From Dermabacter sp. p3-SID358 (GTDB lineage Bacteria > Actinomycetota > Actinomycetes > Actinomycetales > Dermabacteraceae): DNA of 64,000 bases. A program made the translations under genes and the position numbers. Shown here piece after piece: positions 8,970 to 18,340 of the stretch. Within the stretch, counting starts at the first letter, position 1; the number at the start of each line of letters is the position of its first letter. The notes under the pieces were generated by a model. It was not told the origin of the DNA. It did not search any database and saw nothing but the letters and a program-made list of their open reading frames with translations. The stretch is from NCBI RefSeq assembly GCF_025147465.1, contig NZ_JALXOZ010000002.1, positions 1 through 64,000 on the forward strand. The letters are read 5' to 3'.

Positions 8970-10736
8970 CTATCCGCGCAGGTCCTCGAGAATTTCCGCG
9001 AGCGCGTTCGCGACCGCAACCTCTCGGCTCTCGCCGCTTTGACGGTCGCGCACCTCCACGACTCCCTTTTCGAGGCTGCGTCCTACGACAACCGTCGTGG
9101 GGAGGCCAAGCAGCTCGGCATCTTTGAACTTCACGCCCGGCGAAACCTTCGGGCGATCGTCGTAGAGCACGTCGAAGCCTTCTGCCTCGAGAGCTGCGGC
9201 AATTTCTTCGGCCTTCTCAAAGACTTCCTGGTTCTTGCCGGTCGCGAGAACATGCACGTCGAGCGGCGCGACGGCGCGCGGCCAGGCGAGACCCTTGTCG
9301 TCGTGATACGTCTCGGCAATTGCCGCAACAGCACGCGTCACGCCGATGCCGTAGGAGCCCATGGTCACGACCTGCTGCTTACCGTTCTCATCGAGAACCT
9401 TGAGGCCTAGAGCTTCGGCATACTTGCGGCCGAGCTGGAAGATGTGCCCCATCTCCATGCCGCGCGTGAGAGTAAGGGGGCCCGAACCGTCTGGCGAAGG
9501 ATCGCCATCGCGTACTTCGGCAATCTCGGCGAAACCGTCGCCCACAAAATCGCGCCCCGCAACAACGCCAAGCGCGTGCGCTCCCTCGCGATTCGCGCCC
9601 GTCACCCATGTCGTGCCGTCCACTGCGCGCGGGTCGAGCAAAAGGCGGTAGCCATTCGCGTCGAGACCCCACCCCTGTGGGCCGATATACCCTTTCTTCA
9701 CGGCCGGGTACTTCTCGAAGTCCTCTTCGGTGAAGGGGCGCACCTCGTTGGGGGCGAGCGCGGTCTCGAGTCGCTTTTCATCGGCTTGGCGGTCGCCCGG
9801 GATCATAATGAGGAGCGGGGACTCTTCACCTTCGGGAGTCTTCTCGATGTAGACGAGCGCCTTGAGGGTGTCGACTGCCTCCCACGCGCGAGAGTCTTCG
9901 CGCGGTGCGTTTTCATTGAGGAACGTGACGAGTGCGTCGATTGTCGTGGCGCCGGGGGTCTCGATGTCGCGCGCTAGGGGAAGCGCCGCGATAGCTTCGG
10001 AATCGAGGGCCTCCCCGGCAACCGTCGTCACGGCCTCGACATTCGCAGCGTACCCCGCGGGGCTCAGAGCGAACGTGTCCTCTCCCACGGGGGTCGGGTG
10101 GAGGAACTCCTCGGATCGAGAACCACCCATGGCGCCAGCATCGGCCTTCGCAATGACGATGTCGAGGCCGAGACGCTCGAATATGCGCTGGTACGCCTCG
10201 CGCATGATCAGATACGAACGCTCGAGGCCCTCGTCGTCAATATCGAAGCTGTAGGCATCTTTCATGACAAACTCTCTCACGCGCAGAAGACCCGCGCGCG
10301 GACGTGCCTCGTCGCGGTACTTCGTTTGCACCTGATAGAGCGAAATAGGCAGATCCTTATAGGACGTGAAGAGGTCCTTTACCGCGAGGGTGAACATTTC
10401 CTCGTGGGTGGGGCCAAGAAGCATGTCGGCGCCCTTGCGATCCTTGAGCCTGAAGAGGTTGTCGCCGTATTCGCTCCAACGGTTCGTCTCCTCGTACGGT
10501 TCGCGCGGGAGGAGTGCCGGGAAGAGGATCTCGTGGCTGCCTGCGGCGTCCATTTCTTCGCGCACAATCGCTTCGACCTTCCGCAGGACCTTGAGGCCGA
10601 GCGGGAGCCACGTGTAGATACCGGGCGCCGTGCGGCGAATGTAGCCGGCGCGCACGAGCAGCTTGTGGCTCGCGAACTCGGCTTCGGCCGGGTCTTCTCG
10701 AAGCGTGCGAATGAAGCTCGATGACATGCGAAGCAT
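8970..10736 (-). CDS. proS: Prolyl-tRNA synthetase (bacterial type)
   Basis: This class II aminoacyl-tRNA synthetase charges tRNA-Pro. The 588-residue protein begins [20 protein letters not shown] and has the class II segments [37 protein letters not shown] (motif 2) and [16 protein letters not shown] (motif 3). An editing-type insertion lies in the middle, and an anticodon-binding domain ([10 protein letters not shown] onward) is at the C-terminus. The ATG at 10734-10736 is favoured by a GGAGG ten bases upstream; a further ATG lies three codons downstream. It is divergent from the alarmone synthetase gene. Confidence 0.98.
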   Translation of the reverse strand: MLRMSSSFIRTLREDPAEAEFASHKLLVRAGYIRRTAPGIYTWLPLGLKVLRKVEAIVREEMDAAGSHEILFPALLPREPYEETNRWSEYGDNLFRLKDRKGADMLLGPTHEEMFTLAVKDLFTSYKDLPISLYQVQTKYRDEARPRAGLLRVREFVMKDAYSFDIDDEGLERSYLIMREAYQRIFERLGLDIVIAKADAGAMGGSRSEEFLHPTPVGEDTFALSPAGYAANVEAVTTVAGEALDSEAIAALPLARDIETPGATTIDALVTFLNENAPREDSRAWEAVDTLKALVYIEKTPEGEESPLLIMIPGDRQADEKRLETALAPNEVRPFTEEDFEKYPAVKKGYIGPQGWGLDANGYRLLLDPRAVDGTTWVTGANREGAHALGVVAGRDFVGDGFAEIAEVRDGDPSPDGSGPLTLTRGMEMGHIFQLGRKYAEALGLKVLDENGKQQVVTMGSYGIGVTRAVAAIAETYHDDKGLAWPRAVAPLDVHVLATGKNQEVFEKAEEIAAALEAEGFDVLYDDRPKVSPGVKFKDAELLGLPTTVVVGRSLEKGVVEVRDRQSGESREVAVANALAEILEDLRG

Positions 10737-10880
10737 GGGGCGTTGTCCTCCAGGCAACAGGGGTCTCCGAGGCGAATTCCTCGACCCTCACAGTGTAGTG
10801 CGCCCGCCCCACACACCCCGCAAAATCCCAGGACTCAACGCGTATCGTGGAGTGTCACTCGTCACCACGGGAAGGTTGAC

Positions 10881-11633
10881 ATGTCTGAGCCGCTCACGCT
10901 TTCGGGTATTGCACCATCGCCCTCGATCGCGTACTTGCGTGCCCTCATCGGTGAAGAAGACTCGCTACGGGAAGAGATGGAGGGCGATCCCGACCGCCTC
11001 ATGCAAATCGTGCGGGAGAAACTCGAAGGCTTCCTCATGCCGTACGAGTTCGGGCTCAAGGAAATCCTCACGAAGATCGAGATCCTCTCGGGCGAATGGG
11101 ACGTGACAACCCCTCACAACCCAATCGATCACGTGAAAACCCGCGTAAAGTCGATGGACTCCCTCCTCGGCAAGCTTGTGCGCACGCAGTGCCCGCCCGA
11201 CCTCGACGAAATCCGCAATCGCATCCGCGATATCGGCGGCGTGCGCATCACGTGCAGCTACGTCCAGGATTGCTATCTCGTGGCGCGCGCCCTCGCCTCG
11301 CAACCAGATATCACCCTGCTCGAGGAGAAGGACTACATCGCGAACGTCAAACCGAGCGGATACCGTTCCCTTCACCTCATTCTCGAGGTTCCCGTTTTCC
11401 TCTCAACTCGCACAATCGATGTGCCGATCGAGGTACAGATCCGTACGATCGCGATGGATTTTTGGGCGAGCGCCGAGCACGAGCTCAAGTACAAGTACCG
11501 CGGGGAGCTTCCCGCCGAAATGCGCAAGAAACTCGTCGAGATTGCCGCAACCGCCGCGAGCCTCGATGAGCAAATGGGGATCGTCCGCGACCAGATCGAG
11601 GGGCCACCACTGCCCGGTCACACAAACGACTAG
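10881..11633 (+). CDS. Single-domain (p)ppGpp synthetase (small alarmone synthetase)
   Basis: This 250-residue protein is a RelA/SpoT nucleotidyltransferase domain with no hydrolase, TGS or ACT domains. It should transfer pyrophosphate from ATP to GDP or GTP. Visible motifs are HVKTRVKSMDSLLGKL, IRDIGGVRITCSY (the RxxD-containing synthetase motif), KPSGYRSLHLILEVP and EVQIRTIAMDFWASAEHEL. This layout matches the YjbM/RelQ-type small alarmone synthetases. The ATG follows GGAAGG by six bases. It is transcribed divergently from proS and converges on the GNAT gene. A full-length Rel protein is presumably encoded elsewhere. Confidence 0.92.
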   Translation: MSEPLTLSGIAPSPSIAYLRALIGEEDSLREEMEGDPDRLMQIVREKLEGFLMPYEFGLKEILTKIEILSGEWDVTTPHNPIDHVKTRVKSMDSLLGKLVRTQCPPDLDEIRNRIRDIGGVRITCSYVQDCYLVARALASQPDITLLEEKDYIANVKPSGYRSLHLILEVPVFLSTRTIDVPIEVQIRTIAMDFWASAEHELKYKYRGELPAEMRKKLVEIAATAASLDEQMGIVRDQIEGPPLPGHTND

Positions 11634-11654
11634 ACCGACTTGAGGTAGCCGGGC

Positions 11655-12524
11655 CTAAAACAGTACGGTTGCAAGTTCTCCTACCGGCACAAAACCAGCA
11701 CGCTCGTAGGCACGCCTCGCACGAGTATTGAACGAATTCACGTAGAGGGTCACGCGCGGCGCGTGGTCGCGACGAATAAGGTTCGCGGTCTCCCTCATAA
11801 ACGGCGCGGCGAGCCCCTTGCCGCGATAGGCGGGATCAATCCACACGCCGTGTACTTGCGCGACGTCGCCGAATAGCGCACCGAGATCGGCTTTGAACAC
11901 GATCCGCTCACCGTCGCGCGCGATGTAGGTGCGCCGCTCGCGAAGCAAGTGCTCGACTCGGGCGCGATATCCCCTGCCGCCATCCCCGCGACACGGATCC
12001 GTGCCCACCTCCTCGCGGAACATCGCCACGGCAGCGGGGAACACATGGCTCAGGTCTCGTGTTTCGGCCGCCTCAACCGTGGCGGGGGCAGGGTCCGACG
12101 CTTGCCCTGCAGAATATTCAAGCAGCGGTTGGTGACTTCGTACCTCGCGCTCACGGGGCATCCCCTCGCGCATGACATTCCACATGTGCATCGCGATGCC
12201 GCGCTCCGCAACGATTGACGAGTATCGCGTCGAAATCGCGAGCGCGTGCCGTGAGAGACGCTCGATAGCGTCGTAAGACTCTGGGGCAAGGACACTCGCG
12301 CTTACACCGTGCCACAGGATTCCCCGAAGATCGTTGCCGCGCGTGAGAACCGTGAATTCAGTCCCGCTTCGTCCCGCTGCCGCAAGTTCCTCGAATCGCG
12401 CGGAAGCAAGGGTACTCACGTGCGCCTCTCGGAGCATCGCTTCGCGCGCGGGAGAAACCCACTCCCCCTCAAGAGGGTGTAGATCCGCGGGGCGTCTGCG
12501 CCACAGTGTCGAGAGTCGTGTCAC
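11655..12524 (-). CDS. GNAT N-acetyltransferase with N-terminal DUF4081
   Basis: The 289-residue protein has an N-terminal half of the actinobacterial DUF4081 type. Its C-terminal GNAT domain runs from about residue 170, with VHGVWIDPAYRGKGLAAPFMRE as the acetyl-CoA-binding motif A and LYVNSFNTRARRAYERAGF as the following beta/alpha segment. The substrate is unknown. The GTG/ATG start overlaps the rseP stop by 4 bases, so it is probably translated with rseP. A GNAT of this type next to rseP is common in actinobacteria, though usually with ispG in between. A copy of the 12-mer TCCGACGCTTGC falls in its poorly conserved middle (12094-12105). Confidence 0.88.
   Translation of the reverse strand: MTRLSTLWRRRPADLHPLEGEWVSPAREAMLREAHVSTLASARFEELAAAGRSGTEFTVLTRGNDLRGILWHGVSASVLAPESYDAIERLSRHALAISTRYSSIVAERGIAMHMWNVMREGMPREREVRSHQPLLEYSAGQASDPAPATVEAAETRDLSHVFPAAVAMFREEVGTDPCRGDGGRGYRARVEHLLRERRTYIARDGERIVFKADLGALFGDVAQVHGVWIDPAYRGKGLAAPFMRETANLIRRDHAPRVTLYVNSFNTRARRAYERAGFVPVGELATVLF
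12094..12105 (+). repeat. Copy 1 of the 12-mer TCCGACGCTTGC
   Basis: This is an exact copy inside the GNAT gene, encoding Q-A-S-D on the minus strand in a low-complexity linker (SAGQASDPAPAT). It is flanked by GCAGGG and CCCTGC, which can pair. See the finding on the dispersed motif. Confidence 0.85.
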
Positions 12525-13861
12525 CGGAAAAGGGTCACCGGCTTCACGATATCTGCGTAGATAAGAAGCACACTCATGAGAATGAACGCGATCGCGATGA
12601 CATTCGTAACGGGGAGCATGCGCGAGGCGTCTACGGGACCGGGGTCAGGCTTGCCGCGAACGTGCGCGACGCGCCTGCGTGCAGCTTCATAAAGCGCTGC
12701 CGCGACGTGACCGCCGTCAAGCGGCATGAGCGGCACGAGATTGAACACGAAAAGCGCCATATTGAGCGAACCGAGCATCGACAGGAAAGTCCACGCCTTT
12801 TCCTTGATTGAGAAGCCAGGCGAGTCTTGAGAAACGATCTCACCCGCGAGCCTGCTCACACCCACGACGCCCATGGGACCGTTTGGGTCGCGCTCTTCAC
12901 TGCTGAAGGCTGCTTTGCCGATCTCCCACACCCGTACGGGCAGGGTCACGACGACCTTCGCTGTGCCCGCGAACTGTTCCCACACGACGCCTGGCACCTC
13001 GGTGAGGGGCCGCGGCTTGAGCTCCTGCGTACCGGTCACACCAAGAAATCCCGCCTCGACGGTTTCGTAGGAACCGTCGGCCTTCTTCACCGGCGTACCC
13101 TCCGCATCACGCGCCACCACTTCATTTGCCACGGGCTTGGCTCTCACGGTTATCGCCTTGCCGCCACGCACGAGCCCGATCTCGACGCTTTCATTCGGAT
13201 GCTTCCGAATAAGCGAGCTCATCTCGTTGAAGTCCTCGACGTGGGTTCCATCGACCGATGTGATGGCATCACCGGGCCTGATTCCCGCAGCGTACGCGGG
13301 CGCCTCAGGCATTCCCTCGCACGACGCATCACTCGAGGCAGTCGCGGGCACGACGCACCGCGACACCGTACTTACCTCGGAGGTAACGTGCGGCATTCCG
13401 AAACCGCTCAGCACAACCGCAGTGAGCACGACCGAAATGAGGAGGTTCATCGTGGGGCCACCGAGCATCACGACGAGTTTCTTCGGAGCGCTGAGCGCCA
13501 CGAACGTGCGGTGGCGATCCTCGGCCCCGTACTGGCTCGAATCCCATTGCCGTGCCTCTTCACTCATTTGCTGGAAGAAGCCCGTGGAATCCTCGCGGAC
13601 CGCATTCGGATCCTCGCCCTTGTGCGGGGGAAACATCCCGATCATGCGGATGTAACCGCCGAGCGGGATTGCCTTGATGCCGTATTCGGTCTCGCCCTTG
13701 ACGCGTGAAAATAGAGTGGGACCAAATCCGATCATGTACTGGGTGACGCGCACACCGAAGCGCTTCGCGGGAACGAGATGCCCGATCTCGTGGAGGGCGA
13801 TCGAGAGCCCGAGCCCGACAACCATGAGAAGGATGCCGAGCACGTAAAGAAGAATCATCAC
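12521..13861 (-). CDS. rseP: Site-2 zinc metalloprotease RseP/Rip1 family
   Basis: This intramembrane protease cleaves membrane-bound anti-sigma factors or similar substrates. The 446 residues contain the zinc motif HEIGH (His24, Glu25, His28) in the first membrane segment. A PDZ domain follows (about 190-300: AAGIRPGDAITSVDGTHV), then the second catalytic motif NLVPLMPLDGGH in the third membrane segment and a final membrane helix. The ATG overlaps the preceding DivIVA-repeat gene by 4 bases. The usual neighbour dxr is missing on the upstream side, and ispG on the downstream side. Confidence 0.95.
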   Translation of the reverse strand: MMILLYVLGILLMVVGLGLSIALHEIGHLVPAKRFGVRVTQYMIGFGPTLFSRVKGETEYGIKAIPLGGYIRMIGMFPPHKGEDPNAVREDSTGFFQQMSEEARQWDSSQYGAEDRHRTFVALSAPKKLVVMLGGPTMNLLISVVLTAVVLSGFGMPHVTSEVSTVSRCVVPATASSDASCEGMPEAPAYAAGIRPGDAITSVDGTHVEDFNEMSSLIRKHPNESVEIGLVRGGKAITVRAKPVANEVVARDAEGTPVKKADGSYETVEAGFLGVTGTQELKPRPLTEVPGVVWEQFAGTAKVVVTLPVRVWEIGKAAFSSEERDPNGPMGVVGVSRLAGEIVSQDSPGFSIKEKAWTFLSMLGSLNMALFVFNLVPLMPLDGGHVAAALYEAARRRVAHVRGKPDPGPVDASRMLPVTNVIAIAFILMSVLLIYADIVKPVTLFR

Positions 13862-14406
13862 GGAACGGATGCCATCACGTCGGCAACGTGATCGAGGTAC
13901 ACGTCAACGACGGCTTCCTGGTAGCCATCGGCCCCCTTGCGGGCACGGAAAGCTGCGCGGCGAACATCGTCGACACTCATCGCGAATCCATCGGTGAAAT
14001 ACGCGTGGAGCTGATCGCACAGGGCGTCAACATCCTCGCGATCGTAGGCACGCTCCCCCTGATCCGCGGGGCGAAAACGCTCACCCGCGGGGCGCGAAAG
14101 GCGCTCCTGGAGAACTTCCGCGCGTTTAGTGAGCTCAGCGATCCACGCTTCTTCACCATCCCGCTCGATCGCTTCATCGCGGTACTGAAGCGCAAACGCA
14201 TCCGACAGTCGGTCGAGCGCCTCGTCTACGGCAAGCATGTCGTAGCCGCCACGTTCGGTCGAGAATTTGGCAGTGATGACATCGGCGGCTTGGAAGGAGC
14301 CATCGCGCCCTTCGTATGCCGCGCGTGCGCGCCGAAGAAAGTCGTCGACCTCCTCGACGTTATAGCCAAAGGTGAAACGCCCGGCACGCTCAAAAGCCGT
14401 ACTCAT
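13858..14406 (-). CDS. Protein of DivIVA-like repeats
   Basis: This 182-residue protein contains several copies of the short DivIVA N-terminal motif (F-x-R-x-G-Y-x-x-x-x-V-D). They are FTFGYNVEEVDDFLRRA near the start, FSTERGGYDMLAVDEALDRL at about residue 49, a degenerate AYDREDVDALCDQLHAYF, and FRARKGADGYQEAVVDVYLD near the end. In DivIVA/Wag31 this motif mediates binding to curved membrane. There is no long coiled coil, so it is not Wag31 itself. The ATG is preceded by GGGAGC. It overlaps rseP by 4 bases and should be co-expressed with it. The function is unknown; a membrane-associated adaptor is a guess. Confidence 0.8.
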   Translation of the reverse strand: MSTAFERAGRFTFGYNVEEVDDFLRRARAAYEGRDGSFQAADVITAKFSTERGGYDMLAVDEALDRLSDAFALQYRDEAIERDGEEAWIAELTKRAEVLQERLSRPAGERFRPADQGERAYDREDVDALCDQLHAYFTDGFAMSVDDVRRAAFRARKGADGYQEAVVDVYLDHVADVMASVP

Positions 14407-14503
14407 CAACTGCTCCCTTTCTCAACGGGGATGCTCACGCGACAAAATCAGGAGGCACACGCCGTCCTTGCACCACTGTAATGCTTAGGCACCCGAAAGA
14501 CCG

Positions 14504-14514
14504 GCAAGCGTCGG
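14504..14514 (-). repeat. Near-match (11 of 12) to the dispersed 12-mer
   Basis: GCAAGCGTCGG followed by C instead of A lies 10 bases downstream of the rlmN stop, in the gap before the DivIVA-repeat gene. Confidence 0.6.
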
Positions 14515-14523
14515 CCCAAAAAA

Positions 14524-15789
14524 TCACGCGCCGGTACCGCGCGCAATCTCCTCGACCCTCGCGACGCGGGCCTCGCGATCTTCCCGGCGCTCATCAGTTT
14601 CGACGACCGTTGCAGCAAGCTGACCACACGCACCGTCAATATCGCTTCCCCGCGTGTCGCGAATCGTCGCCGAGATTCCGTGCTCACGCAGGGTCTCCAC
14701 GAACGCACGCTCGACCCACGGATCCGAGGCCGTCCATTTCGAGCCCTTCACGGGATTGAGCGGGATCGGATTAACATGCACCCAATGCGCGCCTCCGCGG
14801 GCGATGAGGCGCTTCGCGAGAAGCTCAGCTCGTTCGGCTTGATCATTGATGTCGCGAATGAGCGCGTACTCAATCGACACGCGGCGTCCGGTGGCCTCGA
14901 AATACTCCCACGCCGCATCAAGAATCTCATCGATGTCGAAGCGTTGGTTGATAGGTACGAGTTCGTTACGAAGCTCATCGTCGGGGGCGTGGAGGGAGAC
15001 CGCGAGCGTCACGGGGATCTCTTCCTTCACGAGCTTGCGGACTGCGGCTGCGAGGCCCACGGTCGACACGGTGATATGCCGCGCGCCCATCCCAAAGCCC
15101 TCGGGCGCTGGGGCGTTAAGCCGCTGACACGTCGTTGCAACAGCGCGGTAGTTCGCGAGCGGCTCGCCCATCCCCATGAACACAATGTTGGAAACGCGGC
15201 CCTCGCCACCGGGAATCTCGCCGCGGGAAAGAAGGAGATTCGCGATCCGCACCTGCTCGAGAATCTCCGCGGCAGAGAGGTTTCTCGTGAGACCCATCTG
15301 GCCGGTCGCGCAAAACGGGCAGTTCATGCCACAACCAGCCTCCGACGAGATGCACAGCGTCACGCGGTTGGAGTAGCGCATGAGGACCGATTCGACGAGC
15401 GAACCGTCAAAGAGGCGCCATAGGAACTTCTGGGTCATACCCTGATCGGCGCTTTGCTGCGACACCTTCGTCAGCAGGGTCGGGAAGAACCGCTCAGCGA
15501 GTACGGCCCTATCCAACTTCGGGAGGTCCGTCATATCCTCCGGGTCGGTCGTGAAGTGCTCGAAGTAGTGCTTGGAGAGTTGCTTCGCGCGAAACGCGGG
15601 AAGCCCCATCTCCCTGATCGCTTCGGCACGTTCGTCGAGTGTGAGATCCGCGAGGTGCGCGGGCGGTTTACCTCGGCGTGAAGGTCGCAATTGAAGCTGG
15701 CCCGGGGCAAGCCGCACGGGCTCACCTTTGACCACTTCGCGCGAAAGGTCCTTCGCCACGTTAAGCTTCGGGGCAGGTTTCTCAGCCAC
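14524..15789 (-). CDS. rlmN: Dual-specificity 23S rRNA/tRNA adenine C2 methyltransferase RlmN
   Basis: This radical-SAM enzyme methylates C2 of A2503 in 23S rRNA and of A37 in some tRNAs. The 421-residue protein holds the iron-sulfur cluster motif CxxxCxxC as CGMNCPFC (Cys153, 157, 160). It also has [12 protein letters not shown] and [20 protein letters not shown] with the methyl-carrying cysteine region at the C-terminus. The start is GTG at 15787-15789, with GGAGG six bases upstream; the longer open frame is not supported. It overlaps cdsA by 8 bases, and the two are likely translated in sequence. Confidence 0.96.
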   Translation of the reverse strand: MAEKPAPKLNVAKDLSREVVKGEPVRLAPGQLQLRPSRRGKPPAHLADLTLDERAEAIREMGLPAFRAKQLSKHYFEHFTTDPEDMTDLPKLDRAVLAERFFPTLLTKVSQQSADQGMTQKFLWRLFDGSLVESVLMRYSNRVTLCISSEAGCGMNCPFCATGQMGLTRNLSAAEILEQVRIANLLLSRGEIPGGEGRVSNIVFMGMGEPLANYRAVATTCQRLNAPAPEGFGMGARHITVSTVGLAAAVRKLVKEEIPVTLAVSLHAPDDELRNELVPINQRFDIDEILDAAWEYFEATGRRVSIEYALIRDINDQAERAELLAKRLIARGGAHWVHVNPIPLNPVKGSKWTASDPWVERAFVETLREHGISATIRDTRGSDIDGACGQLAATVVETDERREDREARVARVEEIARGTGA

Positions 15790-16777
15790 TGATGGCCTCC
15801 ACAATCGCGAGAAGAATGAAAACAGTCGGGGCGGTGAGAAGCATCGAATCAAGACGATCCATCATGCCGCCGTGGCCCGGAAGCAATTGCCCCATATCTT
15901 TAATGCGCAGGTCGCGCTTGAGGAGAGACTCGCTAAGATCGCCGACGGTCGACACGACCACCATGACGGCGCCGAAGGCGAGGCCCCACCATAAACCAAT
16001 CTCCGGGAGCCACACGTGACCGATGAGGCCGGCGGCGGCAACGCCGCCGATGAATGAGCCGGTAAAACCCTCCCACGTTTTCTTGGGGCTGATCCCCGGG
16101 GCCATGGGGTGCTTTCCGAAGAGGACCCCCATGGCGTAGCCACACGTGTCGTTCATGATGGGCACAACGAGGGCGAACATCACCTTATTCGCGCCATTCG
16201 GTTGCGCCATGAGCAGGATCGTAAAACTCGCCATGAACGGCACCCACAACAGTGCAAAAATCCCCGCCACAGTATCGCGCAGCGCCATGAGGCCCGTCGC
16301 CTCGGTCGTGCGCCATATGATCAGGACGATCGCTCCCACGATGGTCGAAACGAGAAGACCAGAGGCGCCGTACTGCCACGCCGACACGACGACACCGACG
16401 CTCGCGACAAGAAGCGGAATGGAGGGCACTCGAAGACGCGCCCCCTCGAGAGCATTGGCCACTTCGAGAGTCGCAATGACCACGGCAATCGCGACCACGG
16501 GAGTGAAGAGCACCGGGAGCACATACACACACCCGTAGAGAACCGCCACGAGCGCGAGACCGACCGTGATCGCCGCGGGAAGATTACGCCCTGTTCTAGG
16601 CGTTCGTGTGTGCGTCGCGACTGGCTTTTCAGAAACGTCCGCAACAAGCCGCTCCTCGCTCACGAGGGTCTCGGGGGCCGCGAGGGGCGCTTCTGGCGAG
16701 GTGCTTTCAGACACGGCAACGGCCGTGCCCGGCGTAGAGCCAGGCACGGCGCGTCTGCGACCGTGACGTGTGTTCAC
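15782..16777 (-). CDS. cdsA: Phosphatidate cytidylyltransferase
   Basis: CdsA makes CDP-diacylglycerol, the precursor of the phospholipids, in the membrane. The product (331 residues from the chosen GTG) has a hydrophilic N-terminus of about 60 residues followed by seven or eight membrane helices. The family signature near the C-terminus is [18 protein letters not shown] followed by [14 protein letters not shown]. The start is uncertain: the GTG at 16775-16777 lies 19 bases after the frr stop but has no clear ribosome binding site, and other GTGs follow. It sits between frr and rlmN. Confidence 0.93.
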   Translation of the reverse strand: MNTRHGRRRAVPGSTPGTAVAVSESTSPEAPLAAPETLVSEERLVADVSEKPVATHTRTPRTGRNLPAAITVGLALVAVLYGCVYVLPVLFTPVVAIAVVIATLEVANALEGARLRVPSIPLLVASVGVVVSAWQYGASGLLVSTIVGAIVLIIWRTTEATGLMALRDTVAGIFALLWVPFMASFTILLMAQPNGANKVMFALVVPIMNDTCGYAMGVLFGKHPMAPGISPKKTWEGFTGSFIGGVAAAGLIGHVWLPEIGLWWGLAFGAVMVVVSTVGDLSESLLKRDLRIKDMGQLLPGHGGMMDRLDSMLLTAPTVFILLAIVEAISG

Positions 16778-16796
16778 GAATGGTGAGGGAGGCCGC

Positions 16797-17363
16797 TCAA
16801 ACGGTGAGCAGCTCTTCTTCCTTAGCCTCGAGGGCGGCGTCAACCTGCTCGGTGTACTTCTTCGTGAGCACCTCGAGCTCCTTTTCTGCGCGAGTGCCCT
16901 CGTCTTCGCCGATCTCCTTGTCCTTGACGAGCTTCTCGATTGCCTTCTTCGCGTGACCGCGCGAACCGCGGATGGCGATGCGGCCATCCTCGGCCTTGGT
17001 CTTCGCGAGCTTCGTGTAATCCTTACGGCGCTCCTCGGTCAGCGCAGGAAGGACGATGCGCAGGTTGTCGCCGTTGTTCGTGGGGTTGACACCGAGATCC
17101 GATTCGCGAAGTGCCTCTTCGATCTGGGCCATCGCGCCCTTGTCGTAGGGCGTCACAATCACCGTGCGAGCTTCGGGGAACTGCAACGCCGCAAGCTGGT
17201 TGAGCGGCGTGGGAGTCCCGTAGTAGTCGGCGGTAATGCCCTGGAACATGGCGGCGCTCGCTCGGCCCGTACGAATCGCGGTGAACTCCTCTTTGGTCAC
17301 CTCAACCGACTTCGCCATCTTCTTCTCGGCATCCTTGAGGATGCTTCCGGTGTCCTCGCTCAT
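16797..17363 (-). CDS. frr: Ribosome recycling factor
   Basis: RRF, with EF-G, splits post-termination ribosomes. The 188-residue product has the IRTGRASAAMFQGITADYYG and YGTPTPLNQLA motifs, then LPALTEERRKDYTKLAK, and ends KEEELLTV. The long-helix segment usually reading VRNxRR is IRGSRGHAKK here: the two arginines matching E. coli Arg129 and Arg132 are kept, but the next is Gly. The ATG at 17361-17363 follows GGAAGGAA and GAGA. It lies downstream of pyrH in the conserved pyrH-frr-cdsA order. Confidence 0.96.
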   Translation of the reverse strand: MSEDTGSILKDAEKKMAKSVEVTKEEFTAIRTGRASAAMFQGITADYYGTPTPLNQLAALQFPEARTVIVTPYDKGAMAQIEEALRESDLGVNPTNNGDNLRIVLPALTEERRKDYTKLAKTKAEDGRIAIRGSRGHAKKAIEKLVKDKEIGEDEGTRAEKELEVLTKKYTEQVDAALEAKEEELLTV

Positions 17364-17413
17364 GTCTCTCGGTTCCTTCCGATTTATCAAACGTCTCGCC
17401 TGGTAAGGCTATC

Positions 17414-18178
17414 TTAGTCGCCCGTCACAACCGTGCCGATGCGATCGCCGCGCATAGCCCTCGTGATGTTGCCCGGCGCATCGAGGCCGAAGACCATCAT
17501 TTGTTGCTTGTTATCCATGCACAGGCTAAAAGCGGTTGAGTCCACAACTCGAAGCCCCTCGCGCAGTGCATCCTTGTAGGTGAGGTGTTCGAGCTTCGTC
17601 GCATTCGGGTCTTTCTTTGGATCTGCCGTGTACACGCCATCCACACCATTCTTTGCCATGAGCACCTCGTGGCAGCCGATCTCGAGGGCGCGCTGCACGG
17701 CGACCGTATCGGTCGAGAAGTACGGCAGGCCAGCCCCAGCACCGAAAATCACGACGCGACCTTTTTCGAGGTGGCGCACGGCACGCAGCGGGAGATAGGG
17801 CTCGGCGACCTGCCCCATCGTGATCGCGGTCTGCACGCGCGTCGACGTACCCGCCTGCTCGAGGAAGTCCTGGAGCGCGAGACAGTTCATGACTGTCCCG
17901 AGCATGCCCATGTAGTCGGCACGGCGACGATCCATGCCCCGCTGGCTCAGTTCAGCGCCGCGGAAGAAGTTGCCTCCACCCACAACGATTGCGCACTCGA
18001 CGCCCGCGGCGACTCCCTCGGAAATCTCTCGCGCGATACGCGAGACGACGTCGGGATCGACACCCACGCGCCCGCCGCCAAAAGCCTCACCCGAAAGCTT
18101 GAGGAGCACGCGGCGCGAGCCTTCCTTTGGTTCAATCGCGGGAATCGACGACGTGATTGGGTCGGGATCGGTGCTCAT
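17414..18178 (-). CDS. pyrH: Uridylate kinase
   Basis: PyrH phosphorylates UMP to UDP in pyrimidine synthesis. It belongs to the amino-acid-kinase fold, unlike eukaryotic UMP kinases. The 254-residue protein shows [54 protein letters not shown] and the final GTVVTGD, all typical. The ATG at 18176-18178 is preceded by GGAAGG with suitable spacing; another ATG two codons upstream is too close to that site. It follows the tsf terminator, so it should have its own promoter in the 18180-18270 region. Confidence 0.96.
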   Translation of the reverse strand: MSTDPDPITSSIPAIEPKEGSRRVLLKLSGEAFGGGRVGVDPDVVSRIAREISEGVAAGVECAIVVGGGNFFRGAELSQRGMDRRRADYMGMLGTVMNCLALQDFLEQAGTSTRVQTAITMGQVAEPYLPLRAVRHLEKGRVVIFGAGAGLPYFSTDTVAVQRALEIGCHEVLMAKNGVDGVYTADPKKDPNATKLEHLTYKDALREGLRVVDSTAFSLCMDNKQQMMVFGLDAPGNITRAMRGDRIGTVVTGD

Positions 18179-18271
18179 GTACATTCCTTCCGAGTGCGAG
18201 TTCTCGGGGTCACAGTCTACCGGTCTCACCGCACCTCCCCCTGTGGAGAAAACCCCGGTGTGAGAAGCTCA

Positions 18272-18312
18272 AAAGAAGCGAGGGCCCGCACCCCACGGGT
18301 GCGAGCCCTCGC
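18272..18312 (-). terminator. Rho-independent terminator of rpsB-tsf
   Basis: A 16-bp GC-rich stem is formed by 18278-18293 and 18297-18312, with a three-base loop and one mismatch. On the minus strand it is followed by TTCTTTT. It lies about 30 bases past the tsf stop, so it should end the rpsB-tsf transcript and separate it from pyrH. Confidence 0.9.
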
Positions 18313-18324
18313 GATGACGCTCCT

Positions 18325-18336
18325 GCAAGCGTCGGA
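18325..18336 (-). repeat. Copy 2 of the 12-mer TCCGACGCTTGC
   Basis: This is an exact copy (read on the minus strand) placed between the tsf stop codon and the terminator hairpin. Confidence 0.85.
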
Positions 18337-18340
18337 AAAA

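Noticed and set aside
12094..12105. The 12-mer as a shared protein motif (Q-A-S-D in two genes)
   Set aside because: In SoxA it is read in another frame and at other sites it is non-coding, so a common peptide cannot explain all copies.
18325..18336. The 12-mer as part of a transcription terminator
   Set aside because: It has no self-complementarity and lies outside the tsf hairpin. Other copies near gene ends occur in both orientations relative to the gene.
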